Source of the DNA: Bacillus sp. FJAT-28004
GTDB lineage: Bacteria > Bacillota > Bacilli > Paenibacillales > Paenibacillaceae
Assembly (NCBI RefSeq): GCF_001280845.1
Contig: NZ_LGHP01000001.1
Span: 1,636,435 to 1,700,434 of the forward strand
Reading direction: 5' to 3'
Length of the DNA stretch: 64,000 nucleotides
This document shows, in pieces, positions 1-9,458 of this stretch. Below the pieces are notes generated by a model, which saw only the letters and a list, made by a program, of their open reading frames with translations, did not search any database and was not told the origin of the DNA. The position numbers and the translations under genes were made by a program. Position 1 is the first letter of the stretch, and the number at the start of each line of letters is the position of its first letter.

Positions 1-30
1 TGCCTAGAGGGTCTCCTCAAGGCATTTTTT
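1..30 (+). terminator. Rho-independent terminator of an upstream gene
   Basis: TGCCT-A-GAGG pairs with CCTC-A-AGGCA around a GTCT loop and is followed by a T run. The T run lies on the plus strand, so this ends a plus-strand gene left of the window. The stem may begin before base 1. Confidence 0.6.
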
Positions 31-47
31 ATAAGAAGCAGTATCAT

Positions 48-1067
48 TTAAAGCGAAGGAATCTTCTTTACCGATCTACGGATAATCAGCTCTGCCGGCA
101 AAACGATTTTTTTCCATGGCAGCTCTGTTTCACGCTCATGAATACGGTCGACGAGCATTTGCATGCCCATGTAGCCGAATTGGTACGCTTGCTGAGCGGC
201 AACCGTTAGAAAAGGCTCTACTTCTGAATAAGGCCCCAGGTCGTCAAAGCAAACGATGGACATATTCTCAGGAACACTCATTCCCCGTTCACGAAACAGT
301 CGTAAAATTTCTACAGCAAGCACGTTGTTGCCCGCAACTATGGCGGTTGGAGGAGGGGAGAGCTGATCGAGCCACTGACCCATTTCTGTCAAATCGTTTA
401 AAGGACCAAAGCTGGTCTCAAATACATAATGCTCGTTATAAGCCAAATCGTTAAGCTTCATGCCGTCTTGATAGCCTTGCAGCCGCAGTCTCGCACTTGA
501 TATGGATGAAGATCCATTCACCATAGCAATCGTGCGATGACCTTGTGATGCAAGATGCTCAACGAGTCTTCTTGCGCCGTCCCTGCTGTCGCCGAGCACA
601 ATATCGCAATCAATGCCTGGCACCTCACGGTCAAGCAGCACGAATGGCACATTATGTTTGCGCAGAGAATTCAAATGAGGAAGCGAAGGATCTCCTGCAG
701 GTGCAACAAGAACTCCGTCAACGCGAGTCGTCAAGATGGTCGTCACATAATCGGCTTCCTTGTCCAAATTTTCATCGCTGTTCCCAAACAGCAGACGATA
801 GCCTGAACGTTTGGCAGCATCCTCTGCGCCGCGAGCAAGCGTCGTATAGAAGGGGTTCATAATATCAGTTATGAGCAGGAATAGCAGCTTCGTTTGCTGG
901 AGCACGAGGCTTCGTGCCGTTTGATTCGGCACATAACCTAGCTCTTCCATGACACGAGTTACTTTCGTTCTCGTTTTTTCGCTTATTTTGCCAGTGTTAT
1001 TGATAACTCTGGAGACGGTCATAGCGGATACGCCTGCCTTAGCCGCTACATCATATATTGTTACCAT
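48..1067 (-). CDS. LacI-family transcriptional regulator
   Basis: A 339-residue DNA-binding regulator. The N-terminal LacI helix-turn-helix (TIYDVAAKAGVSAMTVSRVI, residues 3-22) is followed by a hinge and a periplasmic-binding-protein-like effector domain with the usual pattern (FLLITDIMNPFY near residue 62; IVCFDDLG near 270). The ATG at 1067 has a Shine-Dalgarno AAGGGGA seven bases upstream. The gene is divergent from the L-fucose operon, and a CG-centred palindrome lies just before that operon, so it is inferred to be the local repressor responding to fucose or a derivative. The ligand cannot be read from the sequence. Confidence 0.93.
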   Translation of the reverse strand: MVTIYDVAAKAGVSAMTVSRVINNTGKISEKTRTKVTRVMEELGYVPNQTARSLVLQQTKLLFLLITDIMNPFYTTLARGAEDAAKRSGYRLLFGNSDENLDKEADYVTTILTTRVDGVLVAPAGDPSLPHLNSLRKHNVPFVLLDREVPGIDCDIVLGDSRDGARRLVEHLASQGHRTIAMVNGSSSISSARLRLQGYQDGMKLNDLAYNEHYVFETSFGPLNDLTEMGQWLDQLSPPPTAIVAGNNVLAVEILRLFRERGMSVPENMSIVCFDDLGPYSEVEPFLTVAAQQAYQFGYMGMQMLVDRIHERETELPWKKIVLPAELIIRRSVKKIPSL

Positions 1068-1121
1068 TTCGTAGTCCCCTTATAGATAAATCGTAGATTC
1101 TATCATACAAAAAAGTAGTCA

Positions 1122-1150
1122 TTGACAGCAAGCCTTATTGTTGTTATTTT
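1122..1150 (+). promoter_or_regulatory. Promoter of the L-fucose operon
   Basis: A -35 box TTGACA (1122-1127) and a -10-like TATTTT (1145-1150) are separated by 17 bp. The operator palindrome begins at the next base, well placed for repression. Confidence 0.6.
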
Positions 1151-1168
1151 AATGTTATCGGTAACATT
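1151..1168. promoter_or_regulatory. CG-centred operator (LacI-type and/or cre)
   Basis: AATGTTA-TCGG-TAACATT is an inverted repeat with perfect 7-bp arms, typical of LacI-family operators. Its core TGTTATCGGTAACA also satisfies the CcpA cre consensus TGWNANCGNTNWCA. It could bind the divergent LacI regulator, CcpA, or both. Confidence 0.7.
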
Positions 1169-1193
1169 ATTTTAAAATAATGGAGGTTTTATT

Positions 1194-2984
1194 ATGGTAG
1201 ATACAAGTTTTCGTTTTCAATCAGGGTTTCCAAAGATCGGTATTCGTCCAACCATTGACGGCAGACGGAAAGGCGTTCGTGAATCGTTAGAAGAGCAAAC
1301 GATGAACATGGCAATCGCTACAGCTAAGCTGTTATCGGAAAATTTGCGTTATCCAAATGGCGAACCCGTTGAATGTGTTATCGCTGACAGCTGTATCGGC
1401 GGAGTTGCTGAAGCGGCTGCATGCGCACAAAAATTTGCAACATCTGGGGTAGGGGTATCGATAACGGTAACACCTTGCTGGTGCTATGGTACAGAAACGA
1501 TGGATATGGATGCAAGCATTCCGAAAGCGGTATGGGGCTTTAATGGGACAGAGCGTCCGGGCGCAGTGTATCTAGCAGCTGTATTATCGGGATACGCGCA
1601 AAAAGGGCTTCCAGCCTTCGGTATATATGGCGAGCATGTTCAAGATGCAGGTGACACTTCCATTCCGTTTGATGTGAAAGACAAGCTGATCGGGTTTGCG
1701 AAAGCAGGGCTTGCAGTCGCTTATATGCGCGGTAAATCGTATTTGTCGATGGGCTCTGTATCCATGGGTATCGCCGGTTCAATCGTAAATGACGCATTCT
1801 TCCAAGAATATCTTGGCATGCGGACGGAGTATATCGATATGTCTGAATTTGTACGCCGCATGGAAGAGAATATTTATGATACTGTGGAATTCGAGAAAGC
1901 GCTTTCTTGGGTAAAGGAGAACTGCGTTGAAGGACCGGATAATAATCCTGTTGATATCCAAACCTCAAGAGAGCGTAAAGATGCAGACTGGGAAACGGTT
2001 GTAAAAATGACGCAAATCGCCCGTGATCTGATGATTGGCAATCCAGAGCTTGCTAAGCTTGGTTTCGGCGAGGAAGCTGGCGGCCATAATGCGATCGTAG
2101 CTGGTTTCCAAGGGCAGCGGCAGTGGACGGATCATTTTCCAAACGGAGATTTTATGGAATCCATACTTAATTCATCGTTTGATTGGAACGGCATAAGGGC
2201 GCCTTATATGGTAGCTACAGAAAATGACAGCTTGAATGGCGTGGTTATGCTCTTCGGATATTTGCTTACGAATACGGCTCAAATTTTTGCCGATGTCCGC
2301 ACGTATTGGAGCCCAGAATCAGTTGAGCGAGTTACAGGACATAAGCTGGAGGGTGCAGCTGAGAACGGTTTGCTCCATTTGATTAACTCCGGTCCGGCTA
2401 CGCTGGACGGAACAGGAGAGCAGACGAAGGATGGCGAGCCGGTCATGAAGCCGTTCTGGGAAATATCGGAGGAAGAAGCCCAAAAATGTTTGGATGCTAC
2501 TTCATGGCGGCCAGCTTCTGTCGAGTATTTCCGCGGAGGCGGTTACTCCTCTGATTTCTTAACGCGCGGAGGCATGCCAATGACGATGTCACGCATTAAC
2601 TTGGTGAAAGGAATTGGTCCTGTACTCCAAATCGCGGAAGGGTATTCGGTTGAATTGCCGCAGGATGTACATGACACGCTCGATAAACGTACGGATTCGA
2701 CATGGCCTACAACTTGGTTTGCTCCAACGCTGACGGGCGAGGGTGCTTTCAGCTCCGTTTATGAGGTTATGGATAATTGGGGGGCAAATCACGGCTCTAT
2801 AAGCTACGGACATATTGGTGCTGATTTAATTACGCTCGCATCGATGCTGCGGATTCCGGTTAATATGCACAACGTTTCGAAAGAGCGCGTATTCCGTCCA
2901 AGAGCATGGGGACTGTTCGGTACGGCGAGTCCAGAGAACGCTGATTACTTAGCTTGTCAAAATTTCGGACCTATCTACAAATAA
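1194..2984 (+). CDS. fucI: L-fucose isomerase
   Basis: Converts L-fucose to L-fuculose in the cytoplasm, the first step of fucose catabolism. At 596 residues it has the family's normal length. Candidate Mn2+ ligands, by position relative to the E. coli enzyme, are Glu343 and Asp367 (in ATENDSLNG...IFADVR) and a His near 533 (NHG). The start is supported by TGGAGG a few bases upstream. First gene of a four-gene operon, 15 bp before the aldolase. L-arabinose or other aldose isomerisation is possible as a side activity, but the family assignment is firm. Confidence 0.96.
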   Translation: MVDTSFRFQSGFPKIGIRPTIDGRRKGVRESLEEQTMNMAIATAKLLSENLRYPNGEPVECVIADSCIGGVAEAAACAQKFATSGVGVSITVTPCWCYGTETMDMDASIPKAVWGFNGTERPGAVYLAAVLSGYAQKGLPAFGIYGEHVQDAGDTSIPFDVKDKLIGFAKAGLAVAYMRGKSYLSMGSVSMGIAGSIVNDAFFQEYLGMRTEYIDMSEFVRRMEENIYDTVEFEKALSWVKENCVEGPDNNPVDIQTSRERKDADWETVVKMTQIARDLMIGNPELAKLGFGEEAGGHNAIVAGFQGQRQWTDHFPNGDFMESILNSSFDWNGIRAPYMVATENDSLNGVVMLFGYLLTNTAQIFADVRTYWSPESVERVTGHKLEGAAENGLLHLINSGPATLDGTGEQTKDGEPVMKPFWEISEEEAQKCLDATSWRPASVEYFRGGGYSSDFLTRGGMPMTMSRINLVKGIGPVLQIAEGYSVELPQDVHDTLDKRTDSTWPTTWFAPTLTGEGAFSSVYEVMDNWGANHGSISYGHIGADLITLASMLRIPVNMHNVSKERVFRPRAWGLFGTASPENADYLACQNFGPIYK

Positions 2985-2999
2985 ATCGGAGGTTTTACA

Positions 3000-3659
3000 A
3001 TGAGCAGCACGGACATTCGCAACGAGCTATGCAAATATGCTCGCAAAACAGTAACGAACAAGCTGGTTGTAGGGCCAGGCGGTAATATAAGCGCTAGGTT
3101 TGAAGGAAAAATGTATCTTTCTCCAAGCGGCTTCGCTCTTGATGAGGTTGAGCCTCATCAATGGGTCGAGGTAGATATTGAGTCCGGGGAAATAACGGAT
3201 ATCGGTCTTCGTCCTTCCTCTGAGGTGCTAATGCATTTATATGCTTATCGCGCTAATCCGGATATTGGGGCAATTGTCCATACGCATCCGCCTTATTGCA
3301 TTGCTTTCACTTTAGTTGAGCAGGAGCTTCCGATCATGTTTCCAGATCAAGCTGCACTCGTTGGCAAGACGGTGTACGTTCCTTATGTGCTTCCGACGAC
3401 GGATAAGCTTGCCGATGCTTATGTGGCGAAGGTGAATGAAGCAAGCTCGGTGCTGCTCGGCAACCATGGACTAGTTACATCTGGACGCAATTTGCGTGAG
3501 GCCTATTACCGTACTGAGGTTGTGGAGGAGAGCACGAAGATTTATTTGATTGCCAAGGCGATTCGCGAGCCGAAGGTACTGACGAAAGAAGAGTTTGAAG
3601 AGATCGCATCGCTAGAGAGTGAAGCGTACCGCATCGAATTGCTGCAAAAGATGAAATGA
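3000..3659 (+). CDS. fucA: Class II aldolase, probable L-fuculose-1-phosphate aldolase
   Basis: Zn2+-dependent aldolase expected to split L-fuculose-1-phosphate into DHAP and L-lactaldehyde. It is 219 residues, normal for the class II aldolase/adducin family. The HTHPPY motif gives ligands His94 and His96, the third His is in NHG (His156), and a catalytic Glu75 lies in SSEVL. The Shine-Dalgarno is GGAGG. The family also includes ribulose-5-phosphate epimerase and rhamnulose-1-phosphate aldolase, but position between fucI and the kinase supports the fuculose role. The lactaldehyde product has no dedicated enzyme in this operon. Confidence 0.9.
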   Translation: MSSTDIRNELCKYARKTVTNKLVVGPGGNISARFEGKMYLSPSGFALDEVEPHQWVEVDIESGEITDIGLRPSSEVLMHLYAYRANPDIGAIVHTHPPYCIAFTLVEQELPIMFPDQAALVGKTVYVPYVLPTTDKLADAYVAKVNEASSVLLGNHGLVTSGRNLREAYYRTEVVEESTKIYLIAKAIREPKVLTKEEFEEIASLESEAYRIELLQKMK

Positions 3660-3710
3660 TCGGCGGCCATTTCGCGAGGCGCTAGCTTTTAGAGAAAGGA
3701 GGCTTTAAGC

Positions 3711-5213
3711 ATGACAAAGCTTGCGACTATGCTAGCGTTTGATCTAGGCGCAAGCAGCGGCAGGGCGTTAATCGGAGAGCTGCTGCCTAATGAAGCTGGC
3801 GGTCAAAATACGCTGAAGGTGACGGAAATTCATCGTTTTCCGAATCAGCCGATTGCCGCTAACGGACATTTGCACTGGGATATTTTGCGCCTGCTGCAGG
3901 AGCTGAAGATTGCCATTCGCAAAGCCTTCCAAGAAGGCTTTGCTCCGCAGACGTTCGGCATTGATACATGGGGCGTGGATTTTGGGCTGCTCGATGCAAA
4001 TGGCGAGCTGCTCGGAAATCCATATCATTACCGTGATTCGCAAACAGATGGGATCATAGAAGAGCTGAATGAACGGATCGGCAAAGACCGTTTGTATGAG
4101 CAAGGCGGCTTGCAGTTTATGCCTTTTAATACGATAAACCAGCTGTATGCGATGAAGAAAGCAGCATCGCCTAAGCTTACGGCAGCAAGCACGCTGCTGC
4201 TTACGCCGGATCTGCTAGCCTATTTCCTGACAGGCGAGAAAGTGTGCGAGTTTACGATGGCGACGACAACACAGCTCTATCGACCGAAGGAACAGCAATG
4301 GAATCAGGAGCTAATGGATGAGCTGGGCATTCCGAGTAAGTTATTTATTGATCCCATTCATCCTGGAACGAAGATTGGACCGTTAACGGCCGAAGTGTGC
4401 GCCGAGCTTGACGTTCCACCGATTATAGCCGTTGCAGTTGGAACGCATGATACGGAATCCGCGGTTGCGGCAGTTCCTGCGATCGGCAACTCTACCTTTG
4501 CTTATCTCGTATGCGGGACTTGGTCGCTGCTTGGTACCGAGCTCGCAAGTCCAAATGTTTCACCAGAGGCACAAGCACTTGATTTCTCCAACGAAGGTGG
4601 AGTTGGTGGGACCTATCAATTGCTCAAAAACATTATGGGACTATGGATATTGCAAGAGTGCAAGCGGGAATGGGAGGAACAGGGGCATGCGTGGTCGTTC
4701 GCTGAAATCGTCGAACAAGCCGAAGAGGCGCAGCCATTCCGCAGCTTCATCCATCCCGACGATCCGAAGTTTTTTGCGCCATCTGGCATGATCGGACGCA
4801 TTCAAGCTTATTGCGAGCAAACGTCGCAGCCGGTTCCTCAGTCAATAGGTGAAATTACACGCTGCATTTTGGAGAGCTTGGCATTAAGGTATCGGCAGGC
4901 GCTAGCTCAAATGGAAGATTTGACGAAGCAAAGTTTCAATGGCTTGCATATGGTTGGCGGAGGCATTCAGAATAGGCTGCTGTGCCGCTTAACAGCTAAT
5001 GCGATCGCTAGGCCGGTTTGGACGGGACCCGTAGAAGCAAGCGCGATTGGCAATATGCTCATGCAGCTTGTCGCACTAGGCGAATGTGCAAATCTTCAAG
5101 AAGCGAGGCAGCTCGTAGCTGCATCGTTTCCAATTGAGGAATTTGCTCCTGAGCAGCCTAATGAGTGGGATATTGCGTTTGAGGCTTATGAGCGTCTTGT
5201 GATCATGAAGTAA
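3711..5213 (+). CDS. FGGY carbohydrate kinase of the rhamnulokinase type, probable L-fuculokinase
   Basis: A 500-residue FGGY-family sugar kinase that phosphorylates the ketose made by FucI. The N-terminal phosphate-binding segment (FDLGASSGRALIG) and the conserved NPYHYRD, FMPFNT, ATTTQLY, CGTWSLLG, NIMGLWILQEC and MVGGGIQN segments match rhamnulokinases rather than classical FucK. It is a clear paralogue of the kinase in the rhamnose operon at 21760. Its place between fucA and fucU implies L-fuculose as substrate, with the enzyme recruited from the RhaB branch. Substrate specificity is inferred from context only. Confidence 0.88.
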   Translation: MTKLATMLAFDLGASSGRALIGELLPNEAGGQNTLKVTEIHRFPNQPIAANGHLHWDILRLLQELKIAIRKAFQEGFAPQTFGIDTWGVDFGLLDANGELLGNPYHYRDSQTDGIIEELNERIGKDRLYEQGGLQFMPFNTINQLYAMKKAASPKLTAASTLLLTPDLLAYFLTGEKVCEFTMATTTQLYRPKEQQWNQELMDELGIPSKLFIDPIHPGTKIGPLTAEVCAELDVPPIIAVAVGTHDTESAVAAVPAIGNSTFAYLVCGTWSLLGTELASPNVSPEAQALDFSNEGGVGGTYQLLKNIMGLWILQECKREWEEQGHAWSFAEIVEQAEEAQPFRSFIHPDDPKFFAPSGMIGRIQAYCEQTSQPVPQSIGEITRCILESLALRYRQALAQMEDLTKQSFNGLHMVGGGIQNRLLCRLTANAIARPVWTGPVEASAIGNMLMQLVALGECANLQEARQLVAASFPIEEFAPEQPNEWDIAFEAYERLVIMK

Positions 5214-5252
5214 CTCGTATTTATACATCTATAGCGAGAGGAAGAGGCTAGC

Positions 5253-5678
5253 ATGCTGATTGGTATATCGAAACTGATTTCCCCAGAGCTTCTTAAGGTG
5301 CTCAGTGAAATGGGGCATAGCGACGAAATCGTGATAGCCGATGGCAACTTCCCAGCTGCAAGCCATGCTGAGCGGCTCATTCGTGCTGACGGGCATGATG
5401 TGCCTGCCCTGCTTGACGCGATTTTGCAGCTGTTCCCTTTAGATCAATACGTTGAGAAGCCGGCGGCACTTATGCAGGTTGTTCCGGGTGATACGGTGGA
5501 AACCCCAATTTGGGAAAAATACCGCTTTATTATCGAACAGCGTACGGGTTTATCGGAGCCATTCGAGCAGGTTGAGCGTTTTGCTTTTTATGAGCGAGCG
5601 AAGCAGGCTTATGCGGTAATCGCTACAGGGGAAAGCGCGCTTTACGCTAATCTGATTTTGAAGAAAGGCGTCATTTAA
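5253..5678 (+). CDS. fucU: L-fucose mutarotase, RbsD/FucU family
   Basis: Interconverts alpha and beta anomers of L-fucose, feeding the anomer used by FucI. The 141-residue length and the N-terminal GHSDEIVIADGNFPA segment are diagnostic of RbsD/FucU proteins. Last gene of the operon, preceded by an AGAGGAAGAGG Shine-Dalgarno and followed by a strong terminator. No transporter accompanies the operon. Confidence 0.92.
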   Translation: MLIGISKLISPELLKVLSEMGHSDEIVIADGNFPAASHAERLIRADGHDVPALLDAILQLFPLDQYVEKPAALMQVVPGDTVETPIWEKYRFIIEQRTGLSEPFEQVERFAFYERAKQAYAVIATGESALYANLILKKGVI

Positions 5679-5711
5679 GGATAGCTGGCTATAATTACGT
5701 CTTCATATTTG

Positions 5712-5751
5712 GAGGCTGCCTTCACGGTTAAAAACCGGGGGCAGCCTCTTT
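5712..5751 (+). terminator. Terminator of the L-fucose operon
   Basis: GAGGCTGCC (5712-5720) pairs perfectly with GGCAGCCTC (5740-5748) and is followed by Ts. It lies 34 bp after the fucU stop. Confidence 0.85.
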
Positions 5752-5803
5752 CTATTCCTACGGCTAGACAGCGAGTCAACCATCTAATATGGCTGCTAGT
5801 CTA

Positions 5804-6340
5804 TCATTTGAAATAATCATCGCGCAAAAGGCTGTAATAAGCAATGTCCTCATAAGCATCCCACTTTAGAAAATGCTGGCGGAAGGTGCCTTCGTACTGC
5901 ATACCTACTTTTTTCATAACGTTCGATGATGCAGGGTTTTTTGTCATTGCAGCTGCATGAATTTTATTAAGCGCGAGCTCCTCGAAACCAAACTGCGTAA
6001 TTCGCTTGACGCCTTCCGTAACATACCCCTGATTCCAGTAACGCTTGCCTATCCAATAACCAAGCTCAGCTCTTTTATGATTATTGTTAATTAGTATGCC
6101 GATGCATCCCATAAACACATTGTTTTCTTTGTTAATAATGGCAAATGAGTAATCATCCCCTCGCTTAGCAGCCTCAGCCTTTCGAATAATAAAAGCTTCA
6201 GCTCCGCCCTCTGGGTAAGGGTAAGGAATATTTAAGGTGGTGCTGGCAATGTCATAATCGTTAATCAATAGTTCCAACGCCTCGGCATCTCCTGGCTCCA
6301 GTTGTCTGAGAATCAGTCTTTCTGTATGAAATACAAACAT
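5804..6340 (-). CDS. GNAT-family N-acetyltransferase, RimJ/RimL type
   Basis: Acetyl-CoA-dependent acetyltransferase of about 178 residues. It opens with the typical TERLILRQLEPGDAEAL segment, and the acetyl-CoA-binding region follows (YWIGKRYWNQGYVTEGVKRI, then IHAAAMTKNPASSNVMKKVG). The ATG at 6340 is chosen because GGAGGTG lies six bases upstream; a GTG at 6355 would overlap that Shine-Dalgarno. The target is unknown; relatives modify ribosomal proteins or small amines. Monocistronic. Confidence 0.9.
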   Translation of the reverse strand: MFVFHTERLILRQLEPGDAEALELLINDYDIASTTLNIPYPYPEGGAEAFIIRKAEAAKRGDDYSFAIINKENNVFMGCIGILINNNHKRAELGYWIGKRYWNQGYVTEGVKRITQFGFEELALNKIHAAAMTKNPASSNVMKKVGMQYEGTFRQHFLKWDAYEDIAYYSLLRDDYFK

Positions 6341-6415
6341 TGCAAACACCTCCACAAGTGAATTTCAATTAAGTATAAAGAAAAATATGGAAGTTGCAAG
6401 AAGTTTTTTTATCGA

Positions 6416-7273
6416 TTATTTAGACCGATAGAGCATTCGAAATGCCTTTGGTTTCGTACTCGTGTGTTTCGTGAAGCAGCGAACAAAATACGGAAAGGAG
6501 CCGAAGCCCGTTTCTTCGGCTATTTTGCCAATGGCTTCATTCGTATGGATGAGCAGCCGTTTCGCTTGATCAATGCGGTGGCGAGTGACATATTCGAGCG
6601 GGGTGCACCCGAACGTTTTTTTCATACAAATCGCAATATAATTGGGGTGGAAATGCAGCTCCTCTGCCATTTTCTTATAGCTGAGCGGGTCTTGATAGTT
6701 TCGCCTGAGGAAGAGTGCGGTTGTTTCGGCAATTTGCAAATAAGGACTTTCAGCAGCTGATTGGTTTTGATCTTGAAGAAGCTGCAGGAGAACGTGAAAA
6801 AGCTGCTGCTGCTCCCAGCGAGAATGAGCGGAGGGCTGTTCCTGCAGCTGAAGCAGCTCGTGTATTTTGTCTTCAACCACTTGAGGTAAAAGCACTTTCT
6901 TCTGTTTTGGAAGGTGAAAAGGAAAATACTCGATCGGAGCAAAGGGCTGGCCCTCATGCGAAATAGAGAAAGGCAGCCGTTCATGTGATTCGCTCCAATC
7001 ACCGACCGTTTGAAAGTGAAGCCAATAAAAATGGGTTTCCTCGCTGCAAGGCATGGTCGTTCGATGAGAACGGTCAGGTCGAAAAATAACATAATGACCT
7101 GCCGAAATATTGAACGCATGTCCTTCCTCTTCCATATATAAACAGCCGCGTGTAACGAATATCAGATCGAATACTCCGATGTTTGAACGATCAGCATGTC
7201 TGCCAAGTATCGGATAAGTGTCTTCACCGCCATGAATGAAATGAGGCATGGGGGGACAAATGAATTGGAACAT
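6416..7273 (-). CDS. AraC-family transcriptional regulator
   Basis: A 285-residue regulator with an N-terminal cupin-like sensing domain (residues about 15-150) and two C-terminal AraC helix-turn-helices (YKKMAEELHFHPNYIAICMKK and IGKIAEETGFGSFPYFVRCF). The AAGGAGTG Shine-Dalgarno is eight bases before the ATG. It is divergent from the GH127-type glycosidase at 7464, with a small palindrome between them, so it is inferred to activate that gene in response to a plant oligosaccharide or sugar. Confidence 0.92.
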   Translation of the reverse strand: MFQFICPPMPHFIHGGEDTYPILGRHADRSNIGVFDLIFVTRGCLYMEEEGHAFNISAGHYVIFRPDRSHRTTMPCSEETHFYWLHFQTVGDWSESHERLPFSISHEGQPFAPIEYFPFHLPKQKKVLLPQVVEDKIHELLQLQEQPSAHSRWEQQQLFHVLLQLLQDQNQSAAESPYLQIAETTALFLRRNYQDPLSYKKMAEELHFHPNYIAICMKKTFGCTPLEYVTRHRIDQAKRLLIHTNEAIGKIAEETGFGSFPYFVRCFTKHTSTKPKAFRMLYRSK

Positions 7274-7305
7274 TCAAGGTTCACTCCTTGCTATGTCATT
7301 ACGGG

Positions 7306-7323
7306 ATAATCATATGCGATTAT
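7306..7323. promoter_or_regulatory. Palindrome between the AraC gene and the GH127 gene
   Basis: ATAATC-N6-GATTAT is a perfect inverted repeat in the divergent intergenic region. It could be an operator, though AraC proteins more often bind direct repeats, so the binding factor is uncertain. Confidence 0.35.
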
Positions 7324-7463
7324 TGCAGTTTGAGTAAAGATATTAAAAATCATATAGGTTGTGATTGGATAAAAAGTAGTTGAGATCAGCTATCCAAACG
7401 AGCCTGCCTTGCATGGTATATTCAGGATGCATTCAATATCGCATGAAGGAGTGGTACTGCAGC

Positions 7464-9350
7464 ATGGGACATTTAAATGAAGCATTTGGAGCGCTGCCGC
7501 TTGGCAGCATTAAGGCTGAAGGCTGGCTATACAATCAGCTTCGGATACAAGCGGACGGACTTACGGGACATCTGGAGGAGCATTGGGCGGATGTAGGCCC
7601 GAACAATGGATGGATTGGCGGAGAAGGCGAGAGCTGGGAACGTGGTCCTTATTATTTGGACGGGCTGCTGCCGCTCGCTTACATACTGGGTGACGAGAAG
7701 CTAATCTCGAAAGCGAATCGGTGGGTAGAATGGTCGCTCGCCAGCCAGCAGGAGAACGGCTTCTTTGGCCCGGCACGAATTGAAACGGTTAATAATGACA
7801 TAGACAAGCAGCAGGACTGGTGGCATTTCATGATCATGCTGAAGGTTATGATGCAATATGAGGAAGCAACGAATGACGAGCGTATCGTTCCTTTTTTAAC
7901 TAAGTTTTTTGGGTATGTAAGTTCTGTGATAGAGGAGCAGCCGCTGCGAGGATGGGCGAAGTCGCGCGGCTCCGAAATGCTGTTATGCATCCTGTGGTTA
8001 TATAAGAAGACGGAAGACACCGATCTGCTCAAGCTAGCTGACATCGTTGCGAGCCAGACGTTGGAATGGACGGATATTTTCCATGACTTCCCGTTTTGGC
8101 GAAAGGTAGAGCAATGGGATTTTCGAACACATGTCGTAAATGTGGCGATGGGCATTAAGATGCCAGGTATTTTATATGAGCTGTACGGTGAGGCTGTTCA
8201 GCGCGATGCGGTTCATCGCGGCATCGACAGTCTGATGACCCATCATGGGCAGGCGCACGGCATGTTCTCCGGCGACGAATGGCTGTCGGGCACGCATCCA
8301 AGTCAAGGTGTCGAGCTCTGCGCAGTCGTAGAATATATGTATTCTATGGAGCAGCTCACTCGTATATTTGGGGAAGGGCGCTTCGGCGACATTTTGGAAA
8401 AGGTGGCATTCAATGCGCTTCCGGCTACGATCTCAAAGGATTGGAGCTCGCATCAATATGATCAGCAGGTGAATCAAATTGTTTGTAATGTAGCGCCTAG
8501 AAATTGGAGCAATGGTCCGGATGCCAATTTGTTTGGCTTAGAACCTAATTTTGGCTGCTGTACGTCAAATATGCATCAAGGATGGCCGAAGTTTGCTTCT
8601 CATCTATGGATGACCGATGTAAGCGGTGGCTTGGCAGCTGTATCGTATGCTCCTTGCCATGTCCAAACATCTGTTGCAGACGGAGTAGCAGCTGAGGTGC
8701 GAGTAAGCGGACAATATCCGTTTCATGATGAAGTGACGATAGAGCTTACGCTTGATCGCACGGCTGTTTTTGCCATTTCGCTGCGCGTGCCGGAATGGTC
8801 CGTGAATCCAAGCTTGCTTGTGAACGGTGAAACGATTGGTTTGACGCCAGTTAAAGGTTATGCGCGAATCGAACGTGAATGGCAAAGCGGTGATATGCTG
8901 CTGCTGAAGCTGCCTATGGAGGTTCGCACCGTTTCTCGCAATCTGTTCGCAGTAAGCGTAGAACGTGGACCGCTCGTCTACGCACTGCCGCTGGTGGAGA
9001 ATTGGCAGCTGCTCAGAAAACGCGAGCTGTTTCATGACTGGGAAATATACCCGGGTTCTCCTTGGAAGTACGGCCTGCTTGCGGACACGAACTTCGAGGT
9101 TTTGGTGAGTGATGATGCGATTCCATATCAGCCGTTTGATGCAGCTGTTGCACCCATCCGTTTGAGAGCAAGAGGAAAACTTGTTGCAGATTGGAGGATG
9201 GAAGGCAATAATGCGGGTACTCCTCCTCTCAATCCGGGTACAGAGGGTCAGCCGGTAACTGAACTGGAGCTGGTGCCGTATGGAAGCGCTAAGCTGCGAA
9301 TCGGAGAATTCCCTCTTCTCGGCAATCGGAAGCCGATTATACGGAGATAA
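7464..9350 (+). CDS. Glycoside hydrolase family 127-type (DUF1680), probable beta-L-arabinofuranosidase-like enzyme
   Basis: A 628-residue enzyme without a signal peptide, so probably cytoplasmic. It has the DUF1680 (alpha/alpha)6-barrel character. The metal-thiolate site of GH127 is recognisable as Glu284-x-Cys286 (VELCAV) and Cys365-Cys366 (NFGCCTSNMHQGWPK); in characterised members one of the paired Cys is the nucleophile. The ATG at 7464 is preferred because GAAGGAGTGG lies ten bases upstream; upstream in-frame starts at 7380 and 7443 lack such a site. Expected to remove L-arabinofuranosyl or related residues from oligosaccharides; the exact substrate is not readable. Confidence 0.88.
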   Translation: MGHLNEAFGALPLGSIKAEGWLYNQLRIQADGLTGHLEEHWADVGPNNGWIGGEGESWERGPYYLDGLLPLAYILGDEKLISKANRWVEWSLASQQENGFFGPARIETVNNDIDKQQDWWHFMIMLKVMMQYEEATNDERIVPFLTKFFGYVSSVIEEQPLRGWAKSRGSEMLLCILWLYKKTEDTDLLKLADIVASQTLEWTDIFHDFPFWRKVEQWDFRTHVVNVAMGIKMPGILYELYGEAVQRDAVHRGIDSLMTHHGQAHGMFSGDEWLSGTHPSQGVELCAVVEYMYSMEQLTRIFGEGRFGDILEKVAFNALPATISKDWSSHQYDQQVNQIVCNVAPRNWSNGPDANLFGLEPNFGCCTSNMHQGWPKFASHLWMTDVSGGLAAVSYAPCHVQTSVADGVAAEVRVSGQYPFHDEVTIELTLDRTAVFAISLRVPEWSVNPSLLVNGETIGLTPVKGYARIEREWQSGDMLLLKLPMEVRTVSRNLFAVSVERGPLVYALPLVENWQLLRKRELFHDWEIYPGSPWKYGLLADTNFEVLVSDDAIPYQPFDAAVAPIRLRARGKLVADWRMEGNNAGTPPLNPGTEGQPVTELELVPYGSAKLRIGEFPLLGNRKPIIRR

Positions 9351-9381
9351 GCGTAGAGAGATCACTCGATATGAAACAAAA

Positions 9382-9420
9382 AATGGCGGTGCAAGGAGTT
9401 ATTCCTGCACCGCCATTTTC
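9382..9420. terminator. Bidirectional terminator between the GH127 and DUF4358 genes
   Basis: AATGGCGGTGCA pairs perfectly with TGCACCGCCATT, flanked by A-rich and T-rich tracts. It serves the converging genes on both sides. Confidence 0.8.
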
Positions 9421-9458
9421 ATGCTAAGAAGTCTATTTTCTAGACCAATTGACATGCT

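Noticed and set aside
8604..9365. 253-codon minus-strand ORF
   Set aside because: Antisense to the GH127 gene and without any recognisable domain.
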